64,000 nucleotides of DNA from Pseudomonas paracarnis (GTDB taxonomy: Bacteria; Pseudomonadota; Gammaproteobacteria; Pseudomonadales; Pseudomonadaceae): contig NZ_CAJFCN010000011.1 of the NCBI RefSeq assembly GCF_904063055.1, positions 1 to 64,000 of the forward strand, read 5' to 3'. Shown here piece by piece: positions 1 through 7,935 of this stretch (within the stretch, counting starts at the first letter, position 1; every line of letters starts with the position of its first letter). The notes under the pieces are model-generated. The model was not told the DNA's origin and made no database searches. It saw nothing but the letters and a program-made list of their open reading frames with translations. The position numbers and the translations under genes are program-made.

Positions 1-96
1 ACCACACAGGCGCTGGTAATACTGGCCCGCAAGCTTGCTAGGGTGGTGTTCGCTCTGCTGAAAGGGCAAAGCGAATATCAGCCAAAAGTTGGTTGA
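1..96 (+). CDS. IS110-family transposase, C-terminal end (cut by window edge)
   Basis: The reading frame is open from the first base to a TGA at 94-96. It encodes 31 residues beginning TTQALVILARKLARVVFALL. The helix followed by ARKLAR-x-VFALL resembles the extreme C-terminus of IS110/IS1111-type (Transposase_20) DEDD recombinases. Only the tail is visible, so I cannot say whether the element is intact. The next gene downstream is unrelated, so the right end of the element should lie within the next 100-300 bases. The family call is by resemblance only. Confidence 0.6.
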   Translation, partial: TTQALVILARKLARVVFALLKGQSEYQPKVG

Positions 97-112
97 GGGT
101 TGCCCCTCAACC
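91..112. repeat. Hairpin overlapping the transposase stop codon
   Basis: Two perfect 9-base arms (GGTTGAGGG and CCCTCAACC) surround a TTGC loop, and the stop codon TGA lies inside the left arm. No T-run follows, so it is not a classical terminator. Its position suggests a structure belonging to the element end. Confidence 0.55.
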
Positions 113-119
113 ATAGAAT

Positions 120-192
120 CTCCCACACTGGGATGGGTTCACCATTGAGACTGTGTGGACCGATCTGATGTGGGAGCGGGCTTGCCCGCGAA
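120..192. repeat. REP element with short inverted partner
   Basis: The REP core TGTGGGAGCGGGCTTGCCCG begins at 169. A partial inverted copy of its outer arm (CTCCCACA) lies at 120-127. The GC-rich inner stem (CGGGCTTGCCCG) is typical of Pseudomonas REP sequences. Confidence 0.75.
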
Positions 193-228
193 GAGGCCAG
201 CACAAGCACCACACATTCGACAGGCACA

Positions 229-257
229 AAAAAGGCCGCTTTTGCATAAAAGCGGCC
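229..257 (-). terminator. Rho-independent terminator, minus strand
   Basis: Ten-base perfect arms (GGCCGCTTTT and AAAAGCGGCC) surround GCAT at 234-257. A run of A on the plus strand at 228-233 gives the U-tract of a leftward transcript. No leftward protein-coding gene lies upstream of it within the window, so it must end either an unannotated RNA or read-through. Confidence 0.8.
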
Positions 258-416
258 GTTCCGAAGTAGCTAAAGACCCGTAAAAACGACTTAAGTTCCC
301 CATACAAAACAGTAACTTAGCAAATTGTATACAACCTCTGCCGCCGGTTGGATTTCGATTGTCAGCGCCTCGATACAACCTCAGGATCGCGCCGTCATCC
401 CTTGAGGTTTCCCTGA

Positions 417-899
417 ATGAAGTTCTCCTCGATTCTCTTGTTGTCCCTTGGCCTGGTCAGTGGCGCAGCCATGGCAGGCGGCACCACCGAAGCCGGTGTA
501 GGCGGCGCATTGGGTGGGGTTCTAGGTTCCGTTGTCGGCCAGCAGCTGGGCGGCAACACCGGTTCGACCATCGGCGCGGCCCTCGGCGGCGCAGGCGGTA
601 GTGCAGTCGGCGCCGACAAACGCAGCCGTGGCGAAGCCGCCATTGGTGGCGCATTGGGCGCAGCCGGCGGTAACGTCGTGGGCCGCAGCGTCGGCGGCAG
701 CACCGGCGCACTGATCGGCTCCGCGGCCGGCGGTGGCGCGGGCGGCGCGCTAGGCAACTACATGGGTAACGAAAGTGATCGCGACAACCGCCATTACCGC
801 GATCGCGACCGTGACGATCGTCGCTACTACCGCGATGGCCACCCAGGTCGCGGCCATGCCTATGGGCATCGCAAGAACAAGCACCGTTATCGCGACTGA
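417..899 (+). CDS. Glycine-zipper envelope protein with charged His/Arg/Asp tail
   Basis: 160 residues. A signal peptide (MKFSSILLLSLGLVSGAAMA) is followed by two to three glycine-zipper segments (GxxxGxxxG spacing, about residues 27-120), then a very hydrophilic tail of about 40 residues dominated by Arg, Asp, His and Tyr. Glycine-zipper 2TM proteins of this kind usually associate with the outer membrane or periplasmic face. No enzymatic motif is present. TGAGG about 11 bases upstream is a weak ribosome site for the ATG. The gene is monocistronic: a REP pair follows immediately. The precise role is unknown. Confidence 0.8.
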   Translation: MKFSSILLLSLGLVSGAAMAGGTTEAGVGGALGGVLGSVVGQQLGGNTGSTIGAALGGAGGSAVGADKRSRGEAAIGGALGAAGGNVVGRSVGGSTGALIGSAAGGGAGGALGNYMGNESDRDNRHYRDRDRDDRRYYRDGHPGRGHAYGHRKNKHRYRD

Positions 900-928
900 T
901 AAACCCGCGCTCTGACGAACACATCCGA

Positions 929-1020
929 TGTGGGAGCCGGGCTTGCCCGCGATAGCAGTGAATCAGGTTTTAGACGTACTGCCTGATACTGCGCCATCGC
1001 GGGCAAGCCCGGCTCCTACA
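929..1020. repeat. REP inverted pair
   Basis: Two REP copies of the GGGCTTGCCCGCGAT type lie head to head about 50 bases apart. They separate the convergent genes ending at 899 and 1047 and could fold into one long stem that limits read-through. Confidence 0.85.
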
Positions 1021-1046
1021 TTTGGGATGCTTTGCTTATAGGTGCG

Positions 1047-1484
1047 TCAAACCAGCAGCCGCTGCATCGCTTCGCGCAACATTCCCGGAATCGGCACTGG
1101 CTGGTTCGAGGCTCGGTCCACAAACACATGGACAAAGCGCCCCGCCGCACACGCCTCCTGCTCGCCCGCCTTGAATACTGCCAGCTCATACTGCACCGAA
1201 CTATTGCCCAGCTTGCCTACCCGCAGGCCGATTTCAATGCGCTCGGGAAAAGCAATCGAGGCGAAGTAATCGCAGGCCGAACTCACCACAAACCCCACCA
1301 CCTCACCGTCATGAATATCCAGCCCGCCCTGTTCGATCAGGTAGGTATTAACGGCTGTGTCGAAGAAGCTGTAGTAGGTGACGTTATTCACATGGCCGTA
1401 GGCATCGTTGTCGTGCCAACGCGTGGTGATCGGTTGGAAGTGGCGGTAGTCGTCGCGCACAGGCGTTGAGTCAGGCATCGGCAA
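1047..1484 (-). CDS. Acyl-CoA thioesterase, 4HBT/YbgC-like hotdog fold
   Basis: 145 residues, normal for a single hotdog domain. The 4HBT active-site signature is present near the N-terminus: RWHDNDAYGHVNN (about residues 22-34), with the catalytic Asp and the YGHVNN helix. Such enzymes hydrolyse acyl-CoA or acyl-ACP thioesters in the cytoplasm; the substrate cannot be read from sequence. It starts 7 bases downstream of the end of the helicase gene on the same strand, so the two are probably co-transcribed, although no functional link is obvious. The ATG is preceded by GAGACTTGCCG, a modest ribosome site. Confidence 0.85.
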   Translation of the reverse strand: MPMPDSTPVRDDYRHFQPITTRWHDNDAYGHVNNVTYYSFFDTAVNTYLIEQGGLDIHDGEVVGFVVSSACDYFASIAFPERIEIGLRVGKLGNSSVQYELAVFKAGEQEACAAGRFVHVFVDRASNQPVPIPGMLREAMQRLLV

Positions 1485-1490
1485 GTCTCA

Positions 1491-3428
1491 TCAAAGTTGA
1501 TCCAATTGAGCATGGGCCCAGTCGCGCACCTCGGCGTAGGGGTAGTCTTCCAGCGCCGCAAAACCGGGAATGCCCCGCGCCTTCAACTTGGTAAACAACG
1601 GTACGCTGATACCGCCAAGGAAACGCGTCAAACGCTCCGCATTCGGCAAGTGCCCCGTGTGCTCATGATGCCTGTGGATAAAATCACCGCACAGCCCCAT
1701 GAAGTTTTTATCCACAAGCGGCGGCAGGCTCGGCGGCGCCGGCAGATGGGCGACCTGGCCGTGGCATACCGAACAATGCCCGCAACGCTGGGGTGCATTA
1801 TCATCACCAAAGTAGTGCGCCAGACGCTGCCCCAGGCAGTGGTCGGTGGCGAACAGGTCGAGCATGGCGTGAATCCGCGCGACCTCCGTCACCTCATGCT
1901 GCTTGAAGCCTGTGTATAACTCGGCGCTTAACGCGTGCGGGTCGAAATGGGTGTCGAGCAAACTGTAGACCTCAGTCATCTGCTTGCTTTCGAGCTCGAT
2001 CAGGCCCTGCTCCTGAAAATAATCCAGTGCCTTCACCACCCGGCTACGCTCGGCATTGTGCTGTTGATAAAGCGCATCGAAATCGACCGTCGCCCAGGTT
2101 TTAGCGCGCTTGCACACCTGGATGATCGCCGCGACAAACTGCTGCCGCTCGCCGGAAAAACGCGCCAGCAAGGCTTCGGGTTCGATCAGGTATTTGAAAC
2201 GGTATTCCGCATAAAACGCATAGCGCGGCGCGATCACGCCCTTGAGCTCCAACTGCACCAAGAGCGTCTTGAGCGGCAGCTCGCGAATATTGCTGTGGTC
2301 CGACAGCGACCTGAGCAGGAACTCCCACTGCCCTTCACTACGCGCGGACTGCAACTCCTCCAATACGCGAAAAATGCCGTCCTGCTCCGGCGTATCACCG
2401 TACACGAAGTTTTCCAGCACATTGAGGCTGTCGCGGTTGGCCAACACCAGGCAATCCGACGGCTGCCCGTCACGCCCTGCGCGGCCGATTTCCTGGCTGT
2501 AGTTCTCGATGGACTTGGGCAGGTCGAAGTGCACGACATTGCGGATGTCACTCTTGTCGATGCCCATGCCAAACGCGATAGTTGCGACAATGCAATTGGA
2601 ACGCCCGCCCATGAAACGCTGCTGGATACCTTCGCGTTTTTCATGGGGCAGCCCCGCGTGATAAGCCTCGGCCTGAATACCGTGGCGGTTCAGATGCTCG
2701 GCAATCTGCTCGGCGGTTTTCTGCAAGGTGACGTAGACGATACTCGGCTGGTTGGCCCGCGCTTTCATCCACTCCACCAGCCTGCGGCGTTTGTCATGGC
2801 CGCTGACGGGTTCCACCAGCAGGTTGAGGTTGGGCCGATAGAAGCCCGTGGTCACTACATCTTCGGCAGCAATGGCGAACTTGGCCTGCATGTCAGCGAT
2901 CACCTTGGGCGTGGCCGTGGCCGTCAGCAACAGCGCCTGAGGGATGTTGAACTGGCGCTGGTAGTCCGGCAGCTTCAAATAATCCGGACGGAAGTTGTGG
3001 CCCCATTCGGAGATACAGTGCGCCTCGTCTACCACCAGCAACGAGATCTGCACGCTGTTCAGGAAATTACGGAAACGCTCGTTCTTCAAACGCTCCACGG
3101 AAATCATCAGAATCTTGAGCTCGCCCGACCGCGCACGGGCTATTACATCATTGGCCTCATCACGGCTCTGGGCCGAGTCGATACTGCCCGCCGAAATGCC
3201 ATGGCGCTGCAGGAAACCCAATTGGTCCTGCATCAACGCCAGCAAAGGCGACACCACCAACGTCAGGTGCGGCAGCAACACGGCCGACAACTGGTAACAC
3301 AAGGATTTGCCCGAGCCCGTAGGGAAAATGGCGGCGGCAGATCGCCCAGCCAGCACGGCGCTGACCGTCTCTTCCTGGCCCAAGCGAAAGTGTGGGTAAC
3401 CAAAGACCTGCTGGAGGGTGTCGTGCAT
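1491..3428 (-). CDS. RecQ-family ATP-dependent DNA helicase
   Basis: 645 residues from the preferred start. Superfamily 2 motifs appear in order: Q-motif (RLGQEE, about 15-20), Walker A FPTGSGKS (35-42), DEAH box VVDEAHCISEWG with the RecQ aromatic loop, TATAT, and the C-terminal GMGIDKSDIRNVVHFDLPKS and QEIGRAGRDG motifs. A RecQ-type zinc cluster follows (RCGHCSVC). No HRDC domain is evident, so this is probably a second RecQ-type helicase rather than the canonical repair RecQ. I chose ATG 3428 (MHDTLQQ) because a GGAG sits 10 bases upstream; an in-frame ATG at 3470 has no ribosome site. It unwinds 3'-5' in recombination or repair by family knowledge. Confidence 0.88.
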   Translation of the reverse strand: MHDTLQQVFGYPHFRLGQEETVSAVLAGRSAAAIFPTGSGKSLCYQLSAVLLPHLTLVVSPLLALMQDQLGFLQRHGISAGSIDSAQSRDEANDVIARARSGELKILMISVERLKNERFRNFLNSVQISLLVVDEAHCISEWGHNFRPDYLKLPDYQRQFNIPQALLLTATATPKVIADMQAKFAIAAEDVVTTGFYRPNLNLLVEPVSGHDKRRRLVEWMKARANQPSIVYVTLQKTAEQIAEHLNRHGIQAEAYHAGLPHEKREGIQQRFMGGRSNCIVATIAFGMGIDKSDIRNVVHFDLPKSIENYSQEIGRAGRDGQPSDCLVLANRDSLNVLENFVYGDTPEQDGIFRVLEELQSARSEGQWEFLLRSLSDHSNIRELPLKTLLVQLELKGVIAPRYAFYAEYRFKYLIEPEALLARFSGERQQFVAAIIQVCKRAKTWATVDFDALYQQHNAERSRVVKALDYFQEQGLIELESKQMTEVYSLLDTHFDPHALSAELYTGFKQHEVTEVARIHAMLDLFATDHCLGQRLAHYFGDDNAPQRCGHCSVCHGQVAHLPAPPSLPPLVDKNFMGLCGDFIHRHHEHTGHLPNAERLTRFLGGISVPLFTKLKARGIPGFAALEDYPYAEVRDWAHAQLDQL

Positions 3429-3593
3429 AAGGCTGTCACTCCATTGACCGCTGAGTTGGCTCAAAAACATAGCCCGGGAATCTCAGCGAATCGAGAAAGG
3501 TCGCGAGGAAAAAAGAGACAGGATGATACACAGAGGGAGGGCTCAGGGCCGAAGTGGGACTTTTCTGAGAACGTAACAGGAAGCAGCAGATAC

Positions 3594-3627
3594 AAATGTG
3601 GGAGCTGGCAAGCCCTCTCCCACATTT
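3594..3627. repeat. Short REP-derived hairpin
   Basis: Perfect 11-base arms (AAATGTGGGAG and its complement) surround CTGGCAAGCCCT. This resembles a REP stem with its middle removed. It lies upstream of the recQ-type gene and just beyond the end of the YfaP-type gene. Confidence 0.7.
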
Positions 3628-3648
3628 CACAACCGAGCTACAGCTGAA

Positions 3649-4824
3649 TCAGCGGTTCTGCACCCGCTCGATCGCCGTGTCATACACCGGGTTGGCCTTT
3701 TGCTCCTTGGCCAACTGGTAATGACGCAACGCATCCGGGAACTGCCCAGCCGCTTCGTAGATGCGTGCAATGTTGTAGTAGGCACCGGCACGCACGGTCG
3801 CGGCATTGGTACCGGTCGCCAGGGCGATAGCCTTGCGGTTGGCCCAGATCGACTCCGCAGTATTGCCGGCTTTCTGATACGCCAGGCCAAGGTTGCCGTA
3901 AGCCTTGCCGAAGCTGTTATCCAGCTCGATGGCTTGACGGAAGAAGTCGATGGCCTGGTCCAGGTTACCGGCCTGGTAGGCCGCTTCGCCCTTGAGGTTC
4001 AGCTTCTTCGCATCGGCCTGTACCGACGAGCTCACTGTCACGGCGGTGACGGCCACGCTGTCGTCCAGCAAAGGCTTGACCTCGTTGAGTACATCTTCGG
4101 CGCCAACTCTCACGCCGGTGAAGGTGTTGATGTCCTGGAAGTCGCCACTGCCGGTCATGCGGAACACTGTCCACAGGTTGCCCGTGCGGTTCTGCGGCAC
4201 ATAGTAAGTGCGCACCAGGGATTGCCCCATGTACACGAACACCTTCGCCTCACTGTCGGACAACTCGCTGGAGGTGGGAGAGCCGCTGTTGGAATAGTCG
4301 TGCACGGCATAGACGTAGCTTTCGCCGTAATGCTTTTTCTGCAGGGTGATGGTCTCCGGGCCAAAGCTATCGGTGTCATCCACGTCCAGTTCGGCGTCGG
4401 TGCCCTTTTTATTGTTGAAGAAGATGTTATTGCCAGGGAAGATCATATGGGAGTCGAGGTCACGTGGAGCCTTGCCCCAGGTCAACACCACACGCAGGCC
4501 GTCGAGATTTTCCATCACCGGGCTGACGGCATAGGTCATGCCTTTGCACGGGCACTTCACCACCAGGTTGGAATAGCCAGGCTTCTTGATGATCAGCAGG
4601 TTGCTGGCATCATCAGCCGCCTCGCTGGTCAGCGTTACCTGGCCTTGTGCGTTGGTACGGCCCACCACGTTCTGCGCGCCATTACGTTGCAGCAACACTT
4701 CGGCATCGGCGATTTTCTGGTCCTTGACCACCGCGCTGAGCACCTCAATTGGCAATTGCTCGGCTTGGACGGAAAACGCCACCGCACACAAAGACATCGC
4801 CGAGGCGACACGAAGCAAACCCAT
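3649..4824 (-). CDS. YfaP-like (DUF2135) secreted protein with TPR repeats
   Basis: 391 residues. A signal peptide (MGLLRVASAMSLCAVAFSVQA) precedes a carboxypeptidase-regulatory-like beta domain (about 25-85). A DUF2135/YfaP-type segment follows (about 105-225), with LTWGKAPRDLDSHM and a Ser/Tyr-rich VYAVHDYSN stretch. Two to three tetratricopeptide repeats lie near the C-terminus (about 275-375, KLNLKGEAAYQAGNLDQAI). It is therefore a periplasmic protein with likely protein-binding function. GGGAG 5 bases before the ATG is a good ribosome site. It appears monocistronic. Proteins of this layout sit beside envelope or von Willebrand genes elsewhere; no such neighbour is seen here. Confidence 0.8.
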   Translation of the reverse strand: MGLLRVASAMSLCAVAFSVQAEQLPIEVLSAVVKDQKIADAEVLLQRNGAQNVVGRTNAQGQVTLTSEAADDASNLLIIKKPGYSNLVVKCPCKGMTYAVSPVMENLDGLRVVLTWGKAPRDLDSHMIFPGNNIFFNNKKGTDAELDVDDTDSFGPETITLQKKHYGESYVYAVHDYSNSGSPTSSELSDSEAKVFVYMGQSLVRTYYVPQNRTGNLWTVFRMTGSGDFQDINTFTGVRVGAEDVLNEVKPLLDDSVAVTAVTVSSSVQADAKKLNLKGEAAYQAGNLDQAIDFFRQAIELDNSFGKAYGNLGLAYQKAGNTAESIWANRKAIALATGTNAATVRAGAYYNIARIYEAAGQFPDALRHYQLAKEQKANPVYDTAIERVQNR

Positions 4825-4999
4825 GCTTAACTCCCTTTAAGTAGTGGGCGGAATCGCCCTACAAGATTTTGCGGTGAAACATACGCTGAATTGAGCTCGC
4901 TGGCAGATTTTTTATACAGATTGTGACAGGGATTTTATCCCGCCTACCGAGCTACGCATTGCGCTACAATCAAGCCTTGCTTTCCAAGAGGACGCTGCG

Positions 5000-5170
5000 A
5001 TGAGCGAACTGACGTTTGAGCAAAAACAGGATCACTATCACAAGATCCGCCGTTCCAATTACTTGGCCAGCCTGCGCCTGGAAGGGTTCGATACCCAACC
5101 GACCGACGTCGACAAACCCCTGCCGACACGCGAAGCCGTCCTTGCCAAGTACCGCAACACCTCTAGCTGA
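5000..5170 (+). CDS. YhfG-type antitoxin of the adjacent Fic protein
   Basis: 56 residues beginning MSELTFEQKQDHYHK. It contains S24-LRL-E28-G29, which matches the (S/T)xxxE(G/N) inhibitory motif of class I Fic antitoxins. In the family this helix places a glutamate in the Fic active site and blocks productive ATP binding. AGAGGAC about 5 bases upstream of the ATG gives a ribosome site. The stop codon overlaps the fic start by one base (TGATG), the coupled arrangement expected for an antitoxin-toxin pair. The gene is easily missed because of its size. Confidence 0.88.
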   Translation: MSELTFEQKQDHYHKIRRSNYLASLRLEGFDTQPTDVDKPLPTREAVLAKYRNTSS

Positions 5171-5769
5171 TGCTCGACAAATACGGGGTGGGCCAGGACC
5201 CATACTGCTACCCCGGTAGCAGCACTCTGCGCAACCGCCTCGATTTGCTCGATGAAGCACGCCTGCACCAGGCCGAGCGGGAATTATCCGAAATCGCCGT
5301 AGGCAACCTTCCACTCTTTCCGCCGCCCTACGACCTTGATCGCCTGCAACACATTCACCGCATCCTGTTCGGGGACATTTATGACTGGGCCGGCGAACTG
5401 CGCAGCGTCAACATCCAGAAAGGCGACACGCTGTTTTGCACCCCGGAGCGTATTCCACCGGAAGCGGCAAAGATTGTCCGGCATATGCAAGACGCCAATT
5501 GGTATGTCGGTGCGACTCAGGCTGACCTTGTGCGTCAAATCGCTGAAGCTTATGGCGACCTGAACGTCATTCATCCCTTCCGCGAGGGAAATGGACGGGC
5601 GCAGCGGATCCTGTTTGAACAGATCATCGTGAATGCGGGGTTTTCGGTGAATTGGTGGTTGGTAAAACATGCGGCCTGGATACCCGCGAATATTGATGCG
5701 GTGGCGTGTGACTATCGGGGATTGGAAGCGATTTTTGAGCGGTGTATCGGTAGGCCTCTCAGTGCCTGA
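5170..5769 (+). CDS. fic: Fic-domain toxin (protein AMPylase)
   Basis: 199 residues. The complete Fic signature HPFREGNGRAQR (residues 135-146) includes the catalytic His135 and the anion-binding Gly-Asn-Gly-Arg segment. The upstream flap region with LRSVNIQKGDTLFC (about 77-90) is intact, so the protein should be competent to transfer AMP to target hydroxyls. In class I systems targets such as type II topoisomerase subunits are known; the target here is unknown. The ATG overlaps the stop of the antitoxin gene, so translation is coupled and inhibitor is made first. The gene pair is flanked by spacers rather than by related genes, as is common for mobile toxin-antitoxin modules. Confidence 0.92.
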   Translation: MLDKYGVGQDPYCYPGSSTLRNRLDLLDEARLHQAERELSEIAVGNLPLFPPPYDLDRLQHIHRILFGDIYDWAGELRSVNIQKGDTLFCTPERIPPEAAKIVRHMQDANWYVGATQADLVRQIAEAYGDLNVIHPFREGNGRAQRILFEQIIVNAGFSVNWWLVKHAAWIPANIDAVACDYRGLEAIFERCIGRPLSA

Positions 5770-6219
5770 TCGAACTTCGAACGCCTAAACCATCTGTTTA
5801 TGGCTCGAAAAAAAACTCACTTTTAAGGTTCGGCTCGTCGCTGCCAATTCAGCGACCGAACAGCCACCCCGCAGCTAAACCTGTAGGAGCAAGCTCGCTC
5901 CTACAAAAAGCCTTAGGGCAAACCCGGCGCCCACATTTGCTCGGTTCAGCCAGCAAAATCGGTATCACGTCATAAATGCAGGAAGGCATTGTAAGAAACC
6001 AAAAAACGGCGCGTCGTCCGTTTCCCAAACTGCCTCAAACAGTGTCTCGCCCCTCTACAGAACCGCCCTTTTCCTGGCCGAAACTAGCCCCCTCTCCCAA
6101 CGTTCTCGGCATAACTTTGTGAACATCGAAAGGATTCAACACTTCAGCCACTATGGCATCACCTTCACGATGATTCGCCTTGGTACTGGCAAACCGAAAT
6201 TGCCAGCGTGGCTGGAGCG
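5770..6219. other. Spacer after fic with a short hairpin and possible gene remnant
   Basis: A compact palindrome (TGTAGGAGC and its complement) lies at 5882-5904. From about 6100 to 6220 two overlapping frames stay open. One ends in a TGA at 6219-6221 that overlaps the ATG of the next gene (ATGA). Its last residues read TMIRLGTGKPKLPAWLER. This could be the tail of a decayed upstream gene that is translationally coupled to the DUF1493-like gene. No complete gene is visible. Confidence 0.45.
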
Positions 6220-6852
6220 ATGAACGATTACATTCAGTGGATCAATTTGCTGCTCTTCTTAATACTGGCCGCTGTAATTGATAGAACAATAAGGTTACCC
6301 CTACTCAGAAAATGGCTCGGGCTCTGCCTATTGATAACCGGTCCAATACTTCTGTTGTATGTCACGTCTTGGATCATAGGGGCACAGCTTGAAAGTCTGC
6401 CGATAGTCGCCTTTGTGACAGGCATCGGGTTGATGAGCACCCCGAATATCTATTGCAGGGTAAACAACACTCACCCTTTGATGATTGGTCCCACCATGAA
6501 CCTGTCTCCCAACTTCCCCGAAGGTCCCGTCATGCAGCAGCTCCTGCAATTGCTGCATGAAGAAATCGGCTTGCCAAAACACAAGACCATTGGCTTGCAC
6601 ACCTCACTGAACTTCGACCTCGGGTGCGATGGTGCTGAGGCCAAGCAATTCATGGAGGCGCTGGAGCAGGATTTTGGTGTCGACCTGGGCGACTACGACG
6701 CTTATCGTTACTTCCAGCCGCCGGTGTTCGACGTGTTCCTGAAGCGTCGCGCCAAAGGCCGTGGCGACAAAATCCCGCTGACCATCGGTATGCTCTACCT
6801 GGCGATCAAGACCCACCGCTGGGACACGCAGGCGCTGGAAAACCTGAGCTGA
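6220..6852 (+). CDS. DUF1493-like protein with N-terminal membrane segments
   Basis: 210 residues from ATG 6220; an in-frame GTG at 6208 is an alternative. The first about 80 residues hold two or three hydrophobic segments (INLLLFLILAAVI, LGLCLLITGPILLLYVTSWII). The C-terminal half (about 105-210) resembles DUF1493, a family with acyl-carrier-protein-like helices: LNFDLGCDGAEAKQFMEALE, then DFGVDLGDYDAYRYFQPP. Base composition changes sharply: the first about 280 bases are AT-rich with non-Pseudomonas codons, the remainder is typical GC-rich. That suggests a recombination join or a variable N-terminus on a conserved C-terminus. The ATGA overlap with the preceding open frame supports the chosen start. 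Function unknown. Confidence 0.65.
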   Translation: MNDYIQWINLLLFLILAAVIDRTIRLPLLRKWLGLCLLITGPILLLYVTSWIIGAQLESLPIVAFVTGIGLMSTPNIYCRVNNTHPLMIGPTMNLSPNFPEGPVMQQLLQLLHEEIGLPKHKTIGLHTSLNFDLGCDGAEAKQFMEALEQDFGVDLGDYDAYRYFQPPVFDVFLKRRAKGRGDKIPLTIGMLYLAIKTHRWDTQALENLS

Positions 6853-6875
6853 CCTGAGCAACACTGAGCACAAAA

Positions 6876-6966
6876 TGGGGGAGCGGGCTTGCTCGCGAAT
6901 ACGGCGTGTCAGCCAATATTTGCGTTACTGATACATTGCATTCGCGGGCAAGCCCGCTCCCACAGT
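6876..6966. repeat. REP inverted pair
   Basis: Two GGGAGCGGGCTTGC-type REP copies lie head to head about 40 bases apart, between the genes ending at 6852 and beginning at 7013. Confidence 0.85.
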
Positions 6967-7012
6967 GGATCTGCGCTCATCTGACGAGCCGTATAAATAA
7001 CAAGGACCTTAC

Positions 7013-7876
7013 ATGGACGTAACAATGGGCCTGCTGGCCGCTCTGCTCTGGGGCGGCACGGACTTTCTGGTGGGCCTCAACGCCCGCGCCGTTGGCGTTA
7101 AACGCGCGGTGTATTTCGGCCAAGCTCTCGGTTTTTTGATCATGACCTTCCTGCTGGTCATTTTCCCGGCCTTCCTTTTCAAATCCCTTGATGCACCGTT
7201 AAGCGTTTGGCTCCTGGGCGTCGCCGCCGCTCTGCTGACGGTGTCCGGCGCCCTTGCGCTGTCCAAAGCCTTTGCCTTGGGCAAAGCAGCCATCGTCGCG
7301 CCGCTGGTGACGTCCTATGGAGTGGTGACCACCCTGCTCTCCTGGGCCAGCGGTGAACACATCAGCCTGATACAACTGGGCTGCATCGCCCTGTGCGTGA
7401 TCGGCGTTGTGCTGTCCAGCGTTCACAAGGACAACGGTACGCCTCACAACAACCCGCGCCTGTCCATTGCCTACGCCATGTTCGCCGCAACCTTGTACGG
7501 CACCAGTTTCTGGCTGCAAGGCCGCTACACACTGCCAGCGCTGGGGCCAATCACCATGTTGTGGCTGGGTTACCTGGTAGGCCTGTGCGTGCTGGTGGTA
7601 ATGGTGCTGAAGATCAAGGATGGCCTGAAGATCCCGCCACTGAAAAACTGCGCGGCGTTGACCGGGGCGAGCTTGATGAACCTCGGCGGTTTCTCGGCGT
7701 TTTCGTGGGGCGCAATGGCCGGCTCGGTGTCGGTGGTGACGGTGATCAGTACGCTCTCTGGAGGGATCGCGGCGATCCTGGGGTTTGTATTTTTCAAGGA
7801 GCGGTTGTCAGCGGTGCAGGTGGCAGGTGTCGTCCTGGTGCTGGTCGGTGCAGTGGTACTGCACATGGCCGACTAA
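7013..7876 (+). CDS. EamA/DMT-family transporter
   Basis: 287 residues with about ten predicted membrane helices and two EamA halves. The first half begins MGLLAALLWGGTDFLVGLNARAV. The second contains the typical PALGPITMLWLGYLVG and the ending FVFFKERLSAVQVAGVVLVLVGAVVL. Drug/metabolite transporters of this type move small metabolites across the inner membrane; no substrate can be assigned. AAGGACCTTAC before the ATG is a good ribosome site. A terminator follows immediately, so the gene is monocistronic and convergent with pckA. Confidence 0.88.
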   Translation: MDVTMGLLAALLWGGTDFLVGLNARAVGVKRAVYFGQALGFLIMTFLLVIFPAFLFKSLDAPLSVWLLGVAAALLTVSGALALSKAFALGKAAIVAPLVTSYGVVTTLLSWASGEHISLIQLGCIALCVIGVVLSSVHKDNGTPHNNPRLSIAYAMFAATLYGTSFWLQGRYTLPALGPITMLWLGYLVGLCVLVVMVLKIKDGLKIPPLKNCAALTGASLMNLGGFSAFSWGAMAGSVSVVTVISTLSGGIAAILGFVFFKERLSAVQVAGVVLVLVGAVVLHMAD

Positions 7877-7888
7877 TCGTTCGCACAT

Positions 7889-7921
7889 AAAAAAGCCGCC
7901 TACTTAAAAGGCGGCTTTTTT
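7889..7921. terminator. Bidirectional rho-independent terminator between DMT gene and pckA
   Basis: AAAAAAGCCGCC and GGCGGCTTTTTT arms surround TACTTAAAA. A on the left and T on the right give a U-tract in both directions, serving the convergent genes on each side. Confidence 0.92.
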
Positions 7922-7935
7922 ACAACCGGCGAGTC

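Larger units (their letters stand above)
97..416. other. Non-coding stretch between transposase tail and glycine-zipper gene
   Basis: This 320-base gap holds the transposase-tail hairpin, one REP-like element (120-192) and a strong minus-strand terminator (229-257). Apparent short ORFs here translate these palindromes and have no coding character. The part at 258-360 is AT-rich and lies just upstream, on the minus strand, of the terminator, so it may encode a small RNA. The promoter of the gene at 417 should also lie here. Confidence 0.6.

Noticed and set aside
1935..3647. Long plus-strand frame opposite the RecQ-type helicase
   Set aside because: No motif or ribosome site; it mirrors the helicase codons. 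The helicase motifs on the other strand are complete.
4830..4999. tRNA or riboswitch between the YfaP-type gene and the Fic pair
   Set aside because: I see no cloverleaf or known aptamer fold. The stretch is AT-rich and fits promoter sequence.
5000..5314. Minus-strand frames over the Fic antitoxin
   Set aside because: They have no ribosome site, and the plus-strand small ORF has the expected motif and overlap with fic.
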